NCBI GenBank assembly: GCA_964468435.1
Contig: CAYXVE010000018.1
Location: forward strand, 14,086-78,085
DNA: 64,000 nucleotides
Reading direction: 5' to 3'
Origin: JBCCTX01 sp964468435
GTDB taxonomy: Bacteria > Bacteroidota > Bacteroidia > J057
The notes beneath the pieces were generated by a model, which saw only the letters and a program-made list of their open reading frames with translations, made no database searches and was not told the origin of the DNA. Made by a program: the position numbers and the translations under genes. Of the stretch, positions 17,044 through 26,627 are shown one piece after another. Position 1 is the first letter of the stretch. Each line of letters opens with the position of its first letter.

Positions 17044-18095
17044 AGATATTATCTTATCTAAGATTAATAACCCTTCCCTTTTCAGGGTTGTACGGCCTGA
17101 TCATATTTGTCCGTAACCAACTATTTCAGAGAGGTATTTTCAAGATATACCAACCAAGAGTTCCTGTTATTTCCGTGGGTAATATTAGTGTGGGTGGAAC
17201 CGGTAAAACGCCTCTTGCTGAATATATTATTCATTTTTTTCAGGATTTGGGTTACGATTCCGCATACCTCAGCAGAGGATATGGGAGAGATACACGTGGA
17301 TTTCAATGGGTCGATCCCCAAAAAGGTGGGGCAATCCAATTTGGAGATGAAGCTCTGCAGGTGGCCATGAAATTTCCCCAAATACCCGTGGCAGTATGTG
17401 AAAACCGTGCTGAAGGAATTGAAAAGATTACTCAGGAAAGGAATGTGTCTGTGGTCATCCTGGACGATGCGTTTCAGCATAGAAAGGTACATCGAGATCT
17501 GGATATCATTGTGATAGATGCAAACTGCTTACCTGATAGGGACTTTTTGCTTCCAGCAGGTACTTTGAGAGAGCCTGCCAAGAGTCTGAATCGCTCAGAT
17601 CTCATCGTTATCAATAAGCTTAAAGATAGGGATCAGATCGAAACGATCGAACATGTTATGGAGAAATGGTCCAAGCCTTTGGCTTTCTCTTCTCCTAAAT
17701 TTATCGATATCAAGTCTTTTTGGGAAAGGCAGGATAAGAAATCAATTATGTACCAACATTTAATCCTGTTTTCAGGGCTAGGCAATAATACGTATTTTCT
17801 CAATCAGGCCAGGCAAAAGGGTTGGAATGTGGTATCGCATCGCGCTTTCAGAGATCATCACCGCTACACTCAATCTGAGATCGAAGAACTTGTGTCGCTG
17901 TACCAAGGATATCAGAAAGTATACGGGCAAAGTTTATGTCTGCTAACTACTGAGAAAGACTACGCACGTTTGAGGCAGTTAGAGTGGATGAAGACGTATC
18001 AGGACATTCCCTTTTGTTTTATCCCGATAGGTCTGGAATGGTGGTCAGGAAGGAAACAGGTTGATGATCTATTGCGACAGATTATAGACAAGTAA
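17040..18095 (+). CDS. lpxK: Tetraacyldisaccharide 4'-kinase
   Basis: 351 residues. LpxK phosphorylates the disaccharide precursor to give lipid IVA at the inner membrane. Seen: an N-terminal hydrophobic anchor (LPFSGLYGLIIFV), Walker A in GNISVGGTGKTPL, YLSRGYGRDTRG, GDEALQVAMKFPQIPVAV and LDDAFQHRKVHRDLDI. The TTG start overlaps the preceding TGA, linking expression to the PAS/GTPase module. Confidence 0.94.
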   Translation: MKILSYLRLITLPFSGLYGLIIFVRNQLFQRGIFKIYQPRVPVISVGNISVGGTGKTPLAEYIIHFFQDLGYDSAYLSRGYGRDTRGFQWVDPQKGGAIQFGDEALQVAMKFPQIPVAVCENRAEGIEKITQERNVSVVILDDAFQHRKVHRDLDIIVIDANCLPDRDFLLPAGTLREPAKSLNRSDLIVINKLKDRDQIETIEHVMEKWSKPLAFSSPKFIDIKSFWERQDKKSIMYQHLILFSGLGNNTYFLNQARQKGWNVVSHRAFRDHHRYTQSEIEELVSLYQGYQKVYGQSLCLLTTEKDYARLRQLEWMKTYQDIPFCFIPIGLEWWSGRKQVDDLLRQIIDK

Positions 18096-18179
18096 TCTAT
18101 TACACAGCAGGTGATTCATGTTTACGAGTGAAAATTCTTTAACTTTATCCCCGTTCATCAGGTATCAGCGAAGTTTGTT

Positions 18180-19010
18180 ATGGAAAAGAAACTGAAAGAA
18201 GCCTTCGATTATATCCGGAAGATGTGTATGTACCAACCGGGAATCGGTATTGTACTTGGGACGGGTTTGGGAGATTTGGTCAGGAAAATTGACATAGAAC
18301 AAAGTATTCCCTACAATTTTATTCCTCATTTTCCTATTTCTACCGTAGAATCTCATTTTGGAAGGCTTATTTTTGGTAAAATAGGTAATCAGTCAGTTGT
18401 GGCTATGCAGGGCCGTTTTCATTATTATGAAGGGTACAACATGCGCGAGATTACCTTTCCCATTCGCATACTCAAATTGTTGGGGATACATACACTCTTT
18501 ATTTCTAATGCGGCTGGTGGCTTGAACCCTGAATATCGTAAAGGTGATATGATGATTTTGGATGATCATATCAATCTTCAGGCTGAAAATCCGCTTGCAG
18601 GCCCCAATTTGGAAAACCTTGGTCCCAGGTTCCCGGATATGAGTATTCCTTATGATCCAGATTTGATCAGGCAGGCACTAGATATTGCCAAAGATCGCGA
18701 TTATGTCCTGCACAACGGGGTGTATGTAGCTGTAAACGGCCCTAATCTCGAGACACGTGCCGAATACCGCTACTTGCGGATGATCGGTGCAGATGTTGTG
18801 GGAATGTCTACCGTACCGGAAGTTATTGTAGCCAGACACATGGGAGTCAGAGTCTGTGCCATATCAGTGATTACAGATGAATGCCACCTAGACAGTTTGG
18901 AGGCATTTGAAATAGGCCAGGTTCTCGAAATCGCAAAACATGCAGAGCCCAGGCTCACAGATATACTGTGTCAATTAATATTAACCTGTAATCAAGTTTC
19001 TAAAGCTTGA
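18180..19010 (+). CDS. Purine nucleoside phosphorylase
   Basis: 276 residues, PNP family of trimeric type (PunA/mammalian-like). It splits inosine and guanosine with phosphate for purine salvage. Signatures: GIVLGTGLGDLV (phosphate loop), FPISTVESHFGRLIFG, MQGRFHYYEGY, NAAGGLNPEYRKGDMMIL and VGMSTVPEVIVARHMG, with Glu and Asn of the base pocket (NGPNLETRAEYR, VITDECH). It follows lpxK by 84 bases. Confidence 0.95.
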   Translation: MEKKLKEAFDYIRKMCMYQPGIGIVLGTGLGDLVRKIDIEQSIPYNFIPHFPISTVESHFGRLIFGKIGNQSVVAMQGRFHYYEGYNMREITFPIRILKLLGIHTLFISNAAGGLNPEYRKGDMMILDDHINLQAENPLAGPNLENLGPRFPDMSIPYDPDLIRQALDIAKDRDYVLHNGVYVAVNGPNLETRAEYRYLRMIGADVVGMSTVPEVIVARHMGVRVCAISVITDECHLDSLEAFEIGQVLEIAKHAEPRLTDILCQLILTCNQVSKA

Positions 19011-19075
19011 TCATACAACCATAAAGACAATAAAGGCAACTGTAAGTGTGTAGCTGTAGGTGCAAGCATTTATCA

Positions 19076-21271
19076 ATGGTAGAAAAAAAACATAGTAAAT
19101 ACAGAAGATACTGGCTGCTTCTGGCTTTTTTCTGTTGCAGCACTTCGGTATTATATGCCCAGATCCCTCCATTAAATCAGGATACCCGTGAATATGGCAA
19201 TCAATTGGGGTTGCAAAACCAATTGGATAGCCTTGGGAATGATTCCGCTATGGAGGAAATTGAAATCAAGCCTGATGTCAGGTTAGTGAATCCGGAAAAT
19301 ATGTACAGACATCGCGAGTATATTATCCCACTCGTGTCGGATTTTACCAATACCCATTATTGGGATGAACTAGATCAGGTTCAGGGTTTTGTATATTCAT
19401 TGGGTCAAATTGGTAAACCTTATGAAGCCTTTCGGTATGGTATAGGCGAACGCTTTGACCCTGATCTCCCTTATTGGAGAAACCCTATTTTCGAACGCTA
19501 TAATGTATATGTTTTCAATAATATTGGACAAATTCCCTATTATGATACCAAGACCCCCTATGTAAATGCAAAATATGCACAGGCATCGAGACAGATGCAG
19601 CGTGTGGACGTGACGGTATCCAGAAATATTGTTGAAAGGTGGAACATGTCTTTCCTCTATCAGGGAAGACAATCCCAGGGAGCCTATTTACAATTCAATA
19701 CAAATCATATCAGTCTCTTTGCCTCTACATATTATTATACCCAGAATGAAAAATACCATTTGTATAGCAATTGGTCATATAATGAAATGAATGATGATCT
19801 CTTTGGTGGTGTTGTGCGTAATACTTCTTCATTTGCTTCGGGTGATGTGAGTGAATCATTGGAAGATGATTCAAACAGTCTGAGTGATTTTTTTGATAAA
19901 GATGAGGAAAACCTCGTTTCTGGTGATGGCAACCGTAAGAAAATTGTACGCCAGTTTACAGTAGACCAATACTATCACCTGATCAAGGGTCCCGATAGCC
20001 TGCCAGGACCTCACAAACTTACATTGAGAGGACTGCTAAGAGGGGAGTGGGCAAACCATAACTTTGAAGATAACCAGCTTAACATCTCTAAGCTCGAAAC
20101 GCATGCTATTCCGGTGTATCCAACGCGTGATACCAGTACAGCAATAATACAGGAAATATTTAAAAGCCGTCAGTTCAATGCACTTGGAGGTTTTAGTTAT
20201 ACCCTTGATACCGAGTTGAATATTCATACTGAGGGGTATGTCTCATACAGCAGTATTCAACTGGACCAGGACACATTGCAATCTCTTACACTGAATCGCT
20301 TCGAGATATTTGGAAAGGCTAAATTGGGACTGAAATGGGGAGAGGCATCGTTTTCTATCCATCAACGTGCAACCAATCTTTACAATCCGCAAAACAGAAT
20401 AAATTCCGAGATTACATTTTTCCCACTATCGTATAAATATAAAGATGGAAGAGCGGCTTTGGAGGCTGAAAAAGACGTTGCTGAAGATTCTGCGAATATC
20501 TACAGGATGAACTCTCCACTCATCCTGACTATGCAGTACCGGAGATGGGGACAGAACCCTTCACTGTTTCAAAGCCATTATCAGCCCAGTTCGGGTAATG
20601 TATACCAACCCAATCCAGACCTCAACAACCAGCAGTTCAATCGTTTGGTAGGTCGTGCTCAATGGCAGGAGCAGGCATTGATTCGCAGAGGTGATACCTT
20701 ACTTCCATCCTATTATTTTGCTGAAGTATTTGCTACGAGGGTGAGTAGAATGATATACTACGACCGGGAAATGAATGTAAGGCAGGCAGCGGAGGGTACC
20801 CCACTTTCCTGGTTTGGACTTCGCGTGGGAGGACGCACCAGGATACTGGATAAATTTTATATCGAATCAGAACTTACATGGCAACGTGGTACGACCGATG
20901 CAACGGATGATTTTCGCTATTATGCCGAAAATCTCCCTCAGCTCTGGGGGAAGACATCCTTTTATTATGACAATAGGGATCTCTCATTTGCAGCTATTCT
21001 GAGGTTTGGAGTAGAGGTATATTACTTCACCCATTATATGGGTTTTACGATAGATATGACCAGTCAGGAATTTTTCCCTACCAACTATCTGGTATCGGGT
21101 TATCCCAGAGCAGATGCCTTTTTTGCTACCAAGGTCAAGGGCGCAGATATATTCTTTAAATTTTCTCACTGGAATGAGGGATTGTTAAGGCAAGGTTACT
21201 ATACCACCCCATTTTATCCCATGCTCGAAAGCACCTTTAGCTTTGGGATAAACTGGTCATTTTACAACTAG
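19076..21271 (+). CDS. Putative porin, large outer-membrane beta-barrel
   Basis: 731 residues from ATG 19076, which begins a good signal peptide (YWLLLAFFCCSTSVLYAQ); a GTG ten codons earlier gives a Cys/Lys-rich lead and is not favoured. The mature part alternates polar and aromatic strands and ends in aromatic FSFGINWSFYN, as outer-membrane barrels do. It resembles the Bacteroidota family annotated as putative porin. An acidic Ser/Asp-rich loop lies at about 255-290. The stop overlaps the converging moxR stop within one CTAG. Confidence 0.8.
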   Translation: MVEKKHSKYRRYWLLLAFFCCSTSVLYAQIPPLNQDTREYGNQLGLQNQLDSLGNDSAMEEIEIKPDVRLVNPENMYRHREYIIPLVSDFTNTHYWDELDQVQGFVYSLGQIGKPYEAFRYGIGERFDPDLPYWRNPIFERYNVYVFNNIGQIPYYDTKTPYVNAKYAQASRQMQRVDVTVSRNIVERWNMSFLYQGRQSQGAYLQFNTNHISLFASTYYYTQNEKYHLYSNWSYNEMNDDLFGGVVRNTSSFASGDVSESLEDDSNSLSDFFDKDEENLVSGDGNRKKIVRQFTVDQYYHLIKGPDSLPGPHKLTLRGLLRGEWANHNFEDNQLNISKLETHAIPVYPTRDTSTAIIQEIFKSRQFNALGGFSYTLDTELNIHTEGYVSYSSIQLDQDTLQSLTLNRFEIFGKAKLGLKWGEASFSIHQRATNLYNPQNRINSEITFFPLSYKYKDGRAALEAEKDVAEDSANIYRMNSPLILTMQYRRWGQNPSLFQSHYQPSSGNVYQPNPDLNNQQFNRLVGRAQWQEQALIRRGDTLLPSYYFAEVFATRVSRMIYYDREMNVRQAAEGTPLSWFGLRVGGRTRILDKFYIESELTWQRGTTDATDDFRYYAENLPQLWGKTSFYYDNRDLSFAAILRFGVEVYYFTHYMGFTIDMTSQEFFPTNYLVSGYPRADAFFATKVKGADIFFKFSHWNEGLLRQGYYTTPFYPMLESTFSFGINWSFYN

Positions 21272-22278
21272 CGTGGTACTTCGATCTGAGTCATGATTTT
21301 CTGAATAATTTCATCTGTGGTACCTCCTTCCATTTCCTTTTCGGGAGTGAGGATAATCCGGTGATTGAGCACAGGCGTAGCCACATACTGTATATCGTCC
21401 GGAAGTATAAAATCTCTCCCCCGCAAGGCTGCGAGTGCTTTGGATGCCATCATGATACTTAATGAAGCACGAGGTGATGCGCCTAGATACAGATCCTTGT
21501 GCTTACGGGTCGCCTGAACGATCGCCACAATGTAGGAGATGAGATGGGATTCTATATGTACAGTTCTTACAGTGTGCTGAAACTGAGTGATTTGATCTGA
21601 GGTGAGAATGGGTTGAATAATGCTTAGATCATTGGGTTTTTTGCGTTCGTGCATGAGCGAAAGAATGTGTATCTCTTCTGCTTCAGTGGGATAATCTACT
21701 TTGATTTTTAATAAAAACCTGTCTAGTTGAGCTTCAGGCAGTCGGTAGGTACCCTCCTGCTCAATAGGATTTTGAGTTGCAATGACAAGGTAAGGAGGAT
21801 GTAACAGGTGGGTTTGGCCGTCGATGGTGATTTGGCGTTCTTCCATGGATTCAAATAATGCAGCCTGTGTTTTGGCAGGAGCTCGGTTGATCTCATCGAT
21901 GAGCACGATATTGCCAAATATGGGACCTGGCTTAAATTCAAATACACCAGTTTGTGTATTAAAAACGGATGTCCCCAGTACATCTGAGGGCATGAGATCA
22001 GGGGTGAATTGAATACGGGAAAATTTTACAGAGAGCGTTTTGGATAACAATTTTGCGGAAAGGGTTTTGGCAACACCTGGTACACCTTCCAAGAGTATAT
22101 GTCCATCCGCAAGAAGCGACACGAGCATCAGTTCGATCATTTCTTCCTGACCTACGATTATTTTGTGAATTTCAGACTTGACCTCTCCGGTCACTTGGCT
22201 GAAATGTTGCAGGTCTGTGCGTTGTTCGAAGAAAGGAGATGAAGCAGCTGAGGGATCAGTTGGAAATTCTATTGACAT
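21268..22278 (-). CDS. MoxR-family AAA+ ATPase
   Basis: 336 residues from ATG 22278 (MSIEFPTDPS); a longer frame to 22326 would read through a hairpin and is rejected. Seen: Walker A GVPGVAKT, Walker B LIDEINRAPAKTQAALFE, sensor 1 VIATQNPIEQEGTYRLPEAQ and GASPRAS. MoxR ATPases act as chaperones that insert cofactors or activate von Willebrand factor A proteins; the usual DUF58/VWA partners are not next to it, so its client is unknown. gdhA lies upstream on the same strand. Confidence 0.92.
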   Translation of the reverse strand: MSIEFPTDPSAASSPFFEQRTDLQHFSQVTGEVKSEIHKIIVGQEEMIELMLVSLLADGHILLEGVPGVAKTLSAKLLSKTLSVKFSRIQFTPDLMPSDVLGTSVFNTQTGVFEFKPGPIFGNIVLIDEINRAPAKTQAALFESMEERQITIDGQTHLLHPPYLVIATQNPIEQEGTYRLPEAQLDRFLLKIKVDYPTEAEEIHILSLMHERKKPNDLSIIQPILTSDQITQFQHTVRTVHIESHLISYIVAIVQATRKHKDLYLGASPRASLSIMMASKALAALRGRDFILPDDIQYVATPVLNHRIILTPEKEMEGGTTDEIIQKIMTQIEVPR

Positions 22279-22290
22279 GAAATTTAAGTT

Positions 22291-22327
22291 TGGATGATAG
22301 CAATATATCGAATTGCTATCATCCAAA
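22291..22327 (-). other. Perfect 14-bp inverted repeat between gdhA and moxR
   Basis: Arms at 22291-22304 and 22314-22327 (TTGGATGATAGCAA and its complement) with a 9-base loop. It fills most of the 56-base gap between the gdhA stop and the moxR start. On the minus strand a T run precedes rather than follows the stem, so it is not a standard terminator; an attenuating or processing hairpin, or an operator, fits as well. Confidence 0.6.
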
Positions 22328-22334
22328 AAAACAA

Positions 22335-23612
22335 TTAGAAGTTTCCTTCCAAATCTATGGCGTTAGCCAGTCGCTGAATGGCTACGATATACGCAGCAAT
22401 CCGCATGGAACAACCGTATTTTTTATGTGCTTCAAATACGCTTTCAAACGCTTCGCGAAGTATAGGTCTGGTTTTGTTCCAAATTTCTTCTTCGGGGTAG
22501 TAGTGGCCTCTGCGGTTTTGTACCCATTCCAGGTAAGATACGACTACACCACCTGAGTTGGCCAGAATATCAGGCACGAAAAAGATACCTTTATCATCCA
22601 GGATTTCGTCGGCGCCAGAGGATACCGGTCCATTTGCACCTTCTACGATCAATTTGGCCTGGACCTGCTCGGCATTGTGTTCAGTGATAACGTTCTCGAT
22701 TGCAGCAGGTATGAGTATATCTACATCCAGGGAGATCAACTCTTCATTGGTCAACTTTTCACAACCTTTGAAACCAGATAAAGTACCATTATCCTTTACA
22801 TAGCCTATAGCCTGGGCCAAATCTATGCCTTTAGGATGGTAATACCCCCCAGTGTGGTCACTAATAGCTACGACATTCAGACCTTCATCTTTCAGCAATT
22901 TTGCAGCCCAACTCCCCACATTTCCAAAGCCCTGAATGGCGACCGTACACGATTCTTTTTCCCATTCTAATTTTTCCAGAGCGTGTAGCGTAGAACGCAT
23001 TACGCCCCATCCAGTAGCAGGTATACGTCCCAGTGAGCCGCCCAAATCCAAAGGTTTACCTGTTACAACTCCAGGTGTATAGCCATAGATACGTGAATAT
23101 TCGTGAAATATCCATGCCATTTCCCTGTAGCTGGTACCCATATCCGGAGCCGGAATATCTGATCCTTCACCAAAAACATCCTTAAGTGCTCTTGTATAGG
23201 CTCTGGTGATCCGTTCCAATTCATCTACGCTTCTCACCTTGGGATTGAGTGTTACGCCTCCTTTTGCACCTCCATAGGGAAGTTTTACTAGCGCAGATTT
23301 GAATGTCATCCATCCTGCCAGGGCTTTTACTTCATCCAGATCAACAAATGGAGCATATCTTATACCTCCTTTGGAAGGTCCCAGAACTGTAGAGTGAACT
23401 ACGCGGTACCCTTCAAATACCCGGGTGGTTCCATCATCCAGTTTTACCGGTAGATTTACAATGATTACCCGCTCAGGCGCACTCATAATGTCCCTGTAGC
23501 GCTGATCGAGATTGATAATATTTGCAGCTTCTGTGAAGCGTACCATCAGGGAATCATATGCCGAGATACGCGCTTGATTCTCTTGTATTGTTACACTCGT
23601 TACGTTTGTCAT
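22335..23612 (-). CDS. gdhA: Glutamate dehydrogenase (Glu/Leu/Phe/Val family)
   Basis: 425 residues. Oxidative deamination of glutamate, or its reverse. Seen: GGIRYAPFVDLDEVKALAGW, the catalytic lysine region LPYGGAKGGVTLNPK, DIPAPDMGTSYREMAW, the Rossmann loop GFGNVGSWAAKLL and PAAIENVITEHNA. Length and motifs fit the hexameric GDH of about 420 residues common in Bacteroidota; NAD or NADP preference cannot be read safely. Confidence 0.93.
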   Translation of the reverse strand: MTNVTSVTIQENQARISAYDSLMVRFTEAANIINLDQRYRDIMSAPERVIIVNLPVKLDDGTTRVFEGYRVVHSTVLGPSKGGIRYAPFVDLDEVKALAGWMTFKSALVKLPYGGAKGGVTLNPKVRSVDELERITRAYTRALKDVFGEGSDIPAPDMGTSYREMAWIFHEYSRIYGYTPGVVTGKPLDLGGSLGRIPATGWGVMRSTLHALEKLEWEKESCTVAIQGFGNVGSWAAKLLKDEGLNVVAISDHTGGYYHPKGIDLAQAIGYVKDNGTLSGFKGCEKLTNEELISLDVDILIPAAIENVITEHNAEQVQAKLIVEGANGPVSSGADEILDDKGIFFVPDILANSGGVVVSYLEWVQNRRGHYYPEEEIWNKTRPILREAFESVFEAHKKYGCSMRIAAYIVAIQRLANAIDLEGNF

Positions 23613-23731
23613 CTCATGTATATTTGTGTGTTTAAACCTAAAATATGCATGTGGGTTTCAGTTTTCCAAGATGAAATGGAGAATACTTAAATGCTGCAAA
23701 AACGTCCGTAGTTCTTTATATAAATGGCAAA

Positions 23732-24541
23732 TTAGAGCAGTATGTAATAAAAATATAGGAATGGCATTGACAGCATAAACCCGTCAAAACGGTCGAGCAT
23801 TCCTCCGTGACCCGGAAGAATTTTTCCCGAATCTTTCAGGTTCATACTTCTTTTGAATAGGGATTCTACTAGATCTCCCAGTTGGCTAAACACGGCGATC
23901 AGACAGGATACGATGACCCAGTTGAAAGTGGGAAGGCGCTCAATGGGCCATTGCTGAGATAGTATCCAGCCTGCAACGATACAACATACTGCTCCACCGA
24001 TAGCACCTTCCCAGGTCTTTTTGGGACTTACCCTAGGGAAAAGGGGATGACTCCCTATGCCCTTTCCGATAAAAAAAGCGCTAGTATCCAGTGCCCATGT
24101 GAGGATGAGTATTCCAAGAGGAATCCGGAAATCGTAGAGACTGGGATCATCGGGAACTCCCATTTTGTAGTATAAAATCAAGGGAATAAGACAATAAAAA
24201 AATCCCAGCAATAAAAGACCTATTTGCGTAGGGGGAGTGTTTTCGTTTTTGTAGAATAAGAATAATATTTCCAGTACAGGTAAAATAATCATCATACTGC
24301 CGATCAAGATTACATCGGAGATCGAGAAAATAATCATCGCCCAGATACATAGCCCAGCTAATAATACCGGTAGTTTGTAGTGCAGGCGCGAGAGTTTCAT
24401 TCCTTCCAGAAATTCCCAAAGACACACCATCGATACGATAAATCCAAATAGCCAAAGACCCTGATGCATATATCTTATCGCACCTATAACGATGGCTCCA
24501 CCAATTACGCCGGTGATAATACGCATTATAAGGTTATTCAT
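23732..24541 (-). CDS. cdsA: Phosphatidate cytidylyltransferase
   Basis: 269 residues with about eight TM helices. It makes CDP-diacylglycerol from phosphatidate and CTP for all phospholipids. The family signature is near the C-terminus: SPKKTWEGAIGG, FSQLGDLVESLFKRSMNLKDSG and LPGHGGMLDRFDGF. Its ATG overlaps the TGA of the preceding CPBP gene by four bases, so the two are translationally coupled. Confidence 0.95.
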   Translation of the reverse strand: MNNLIMRIITGVIGGAIVIGAIRYMHQGLWLFGFIVSMVCLWEFLEGMKLSRLHYKLPVLLAGLCIWAMIIFSISDVILIGSMMIILPVLEILFLFYKNENTPPTQIGLLLLGFFYCLIPLILYYKMGVPDDPSLYDFRIPLGILILTWALDTSAFFIGKGIGSHPLFPRVSPKKTWEGAIGGAVCCIVAGWILSQQWPIERLPTFNWVIVSCLIAVFSQLGDLVESLFKRSMNLKDSGKILPGHGGMLDRFDGFMLSMPFLYFYYILL

Positions 24542-25485
24542 ACGTCCAGTGTCTTTTGAATGCTGGCATACCGGAAATATAGGATGAATAATCCGGTTAC
24601 ACCAACAAAAGCGATGAGTACTCCATATAAGGGAAGGCTTGCCTGGTCTGGGTTCATGATCTGTTCGGGGTCAGCATTCTGAAGTGCTGCCTGATAAAGT
24701 GCGCTGATCGTAAAGGAGTTGAAGACAAAGTGTCCCAGCATGGCAGGTAATATACTACCTGCTCCATAAGCGAGATAACCCAGGATAGCACCTAGTAATA
24801 AGCGTGAGAAAAATCCATAGAATTGGAAGTGTACCAGACTAAATAGTAGTGCAGCAACCCAGATTCCTACATGTATACCATAGCGGGATAGTGTTTTTTG
24901 AAGAAACCCCCGGAAAAATAATTCCTCAGTTATGGCAGGAATCATGGCAAATACAAACAGATTACTGATAAAAGTGCTTGGGTCTGCATCGAACAGTAAT
25001 GCCACCAGGATTTTTTGCTGTTTGAGTTCAGATTCATGCATCCATACTTCCCAATCTTCCAAAAAGGATGGAAGCTTAAAATTGCTAGTATCAAACGTGG
25101 TTAATTCTACAATAGGAATGGTAAAAATAATAATGAATACTGTGAGAACGTAAAAAATGGGTAATGTAGAGAAACGGAGATTCAATTCTTCCTTAGCGTT
25201 TCCCAACAGACTAGCCATGAGGAGAGCTGTCAGTCCCCAGGTAAGGAGTTGAGAAACTCCCTGCAAAAAACGTAGAAGATACTCATCAGATTCTCCTGTA
25301 AAATTGCCGTTAACAATTTCAAGGAGGGATTCGTAAGAAACTCCCGAAATAAAACTTACTACCACAAACAGTAGCTGTACCAGTATAGTTGATAAGATTA
25401 CATACAGGAAAAAGCCCGAAAATAACGAGAAAATGGGATTTTTCTTGCAAGTTTGCGATAGAGTATGGAGAATAAAGTTATCCAT
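24538..25485 (-). CDS. CPBP-family intramembrane glutamic protease
   Basis: 315 residues from ATG 25485 (MDNFILHTLSQ); a longer frame to 25599 runs over the divergent promoter region. Several TM helices and the CPBP motifs: EELFFRGFLQ (EExxxR), SLVHFQFYGF (FxxxH-like) and AMLGHFVFNSF. Members cleave or process membrane proteins and peptides, e.g. CAAX proteins or bacteriocins; the substrate is unknown. Upstream partner of cdsA with a 4-base overlap, divergent from dusB across 38 bases. Confidence 0.88.
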   Translation of the reverse strand: MDNFILHTLSQTCKKNPIFSLFSGFFLYVILSTILVQLLFVVVSFISGVSYESLLEIVNGNFTGESDEYLLRFLQGVSQLLTWGLTALLMASLLGNAKEELNLRFSTLPIFYVLTVFIIIFTIPIVELTTFDTSNFKLPSFLEDWEVWMHESELKQQKILVALLFDADPSTFISNLFVFAMIPAITEELFFRGFLQKTLSRYGIHVGIWVAALLFSLVHFQFYGFFSRLLLGAILGYLAYGAGSILPAMLGHFVFNSFTISALYQAALQNADPEQIMNPDQASLPLYGVLIAFVGVTGLFILYFRYASIQKTLDV

Positions 25486-25523
25486 TAGCGTAATAATCCT
25501 TAAATTTACAACAATAATAGGAT

Positions 25524-26549
25524 ATGGTAAGAATTGGAAACATTGGAGTGGGAGAATTTCCCCTTCTACTGGCTCCGATGGAAGACGTGAGCGATCCACC
25601 TTTCCGTCTTTTATGTAAAGAAATGGGAGCGGATGTTGTTTACACGGAGTTTATTAGTTCAGAAGGATTGATACGGAATGCGGAGAAAAGTGTGGAAAAA
25701 CTGGATATTTACGATGTAGAAAGACCTGTAGGCATACAGATATTTGGCCACGAGATTGAATCCATGCGGCAATGTACCCGTATGGTTGAAAAGGTACAAC
25801 CTGAAATTATTGATATCAACTATGGTTGCCCTGTGAAAAAAGTGGCTTGTAAAGGTGCAGGTGCAGGGATACTCCAGGACATACCGAAGATGGTAAATAT
25901 GACGAGAGAGATCGTCAACTCCACGGAGCTTCCCGTAACTGTAAAAACTAGGTTGGGATGGGATGAAAAATCTATCAGAATCGTCGAAGTAGCACTCCGG
26001 CTCCAGGATACGGGTATAAAAGCGCTAACGATTCATGGTAGAACTCGTAAACAAATGTATAAAGGCTCAGCTGACTGGACGCTCATCGGAAAAATTGCTA
26101 ACCACCCAGATATCGAAATCCCCATTTTTGGCAATGGAGATGTAGATTCACCACAAAAAGCACATGAGATGCGCCTCAAATATCAGGTGGATGGTATCAT
26201 GATCGGGAGAGCCTCTATTGGGTACCCATGGATATTCAAAGAAATTAAGCATTACTTTCATAATGGGACTCAATTACCCCCTCCAGATATTTCTGAACGG
26301 GTGAATGTATGCAGGCGCCATTTGTTGCATGAGATCGAGTGGAAGGATGAAATACTGGGTATCAGAGAAATGAGAAGACATTATGCAAATTATTTCAAAG
26401 GTATGTCTGGCATTAAACAATACCGTCAGATCCTTTGTACTTCAGAAGATTTACAGGAAATTTTAGCAACTATGCTAGAGATCAATGAGAAATTTCAGTA
26501 CCCTGAAAAAGTTTCTGATAACCTTAATAGTACCAATGTGGGAGAATAG
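25524..26549 (+). CDS. dusB: tRNA-dihydrouridine synthase
   Basis: 341 residues. FMN enzyme that reduces uridine in the tRNA D-loop. Seen: LLAPMEDVSDPPFRLLCKE, YTEFISSEGL, the catalytic Cys in INYGCPVKKVACKGAGAG, VKTRLGW, HGRTRKQMYKGSADW and GNGDVDSPQ with GIMIGRASIGYPWIF. The C-terminal helical domain is complete. DusB-like is the best subgroup by length. Confidence 0.94.
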   Translation: MVRIGNIGVGEFPLLLAPMEDVSDPPFRLLCKEMGADVVYTEFISSEGLIRNAEKSVEKLDIYDVERPVGIQIFGHEIESMRQCTRMVEKVQPEIIDINYGCPVKKVACKGAGAGILQDIPKMVNMTREIVNSTELPVTVKTRLGWDEKSIRIVEVALRLQDTGIKALTIHGRTRKQMYKGSADWTLIGKIANHPDIEIPIFGNGDVDSPQKAHEMRLKYQVDGIMIGRASIGYPWIFKEIKHYFHNGTQLPPPDISERVNVCRRHLLHEIEWKDEILGIREMRRHYANYFKGMSGIKQYRQILCTSEDLQEILATMLEINEKFQYPEKVSDNLNSTNVGE

Positions 26550-26627
26550 TTTTACTTTTTTATTCAAGTTTAATTTCTTTATCTTATGCCATCCTACAGT
26601 TTAAGTAAAAACTCAATTATTAATAAA

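Noticed and set aside
22279..22326. Longer moxR start
   Set aside because: The added codons come from the inverted repeat at 22291-22327.
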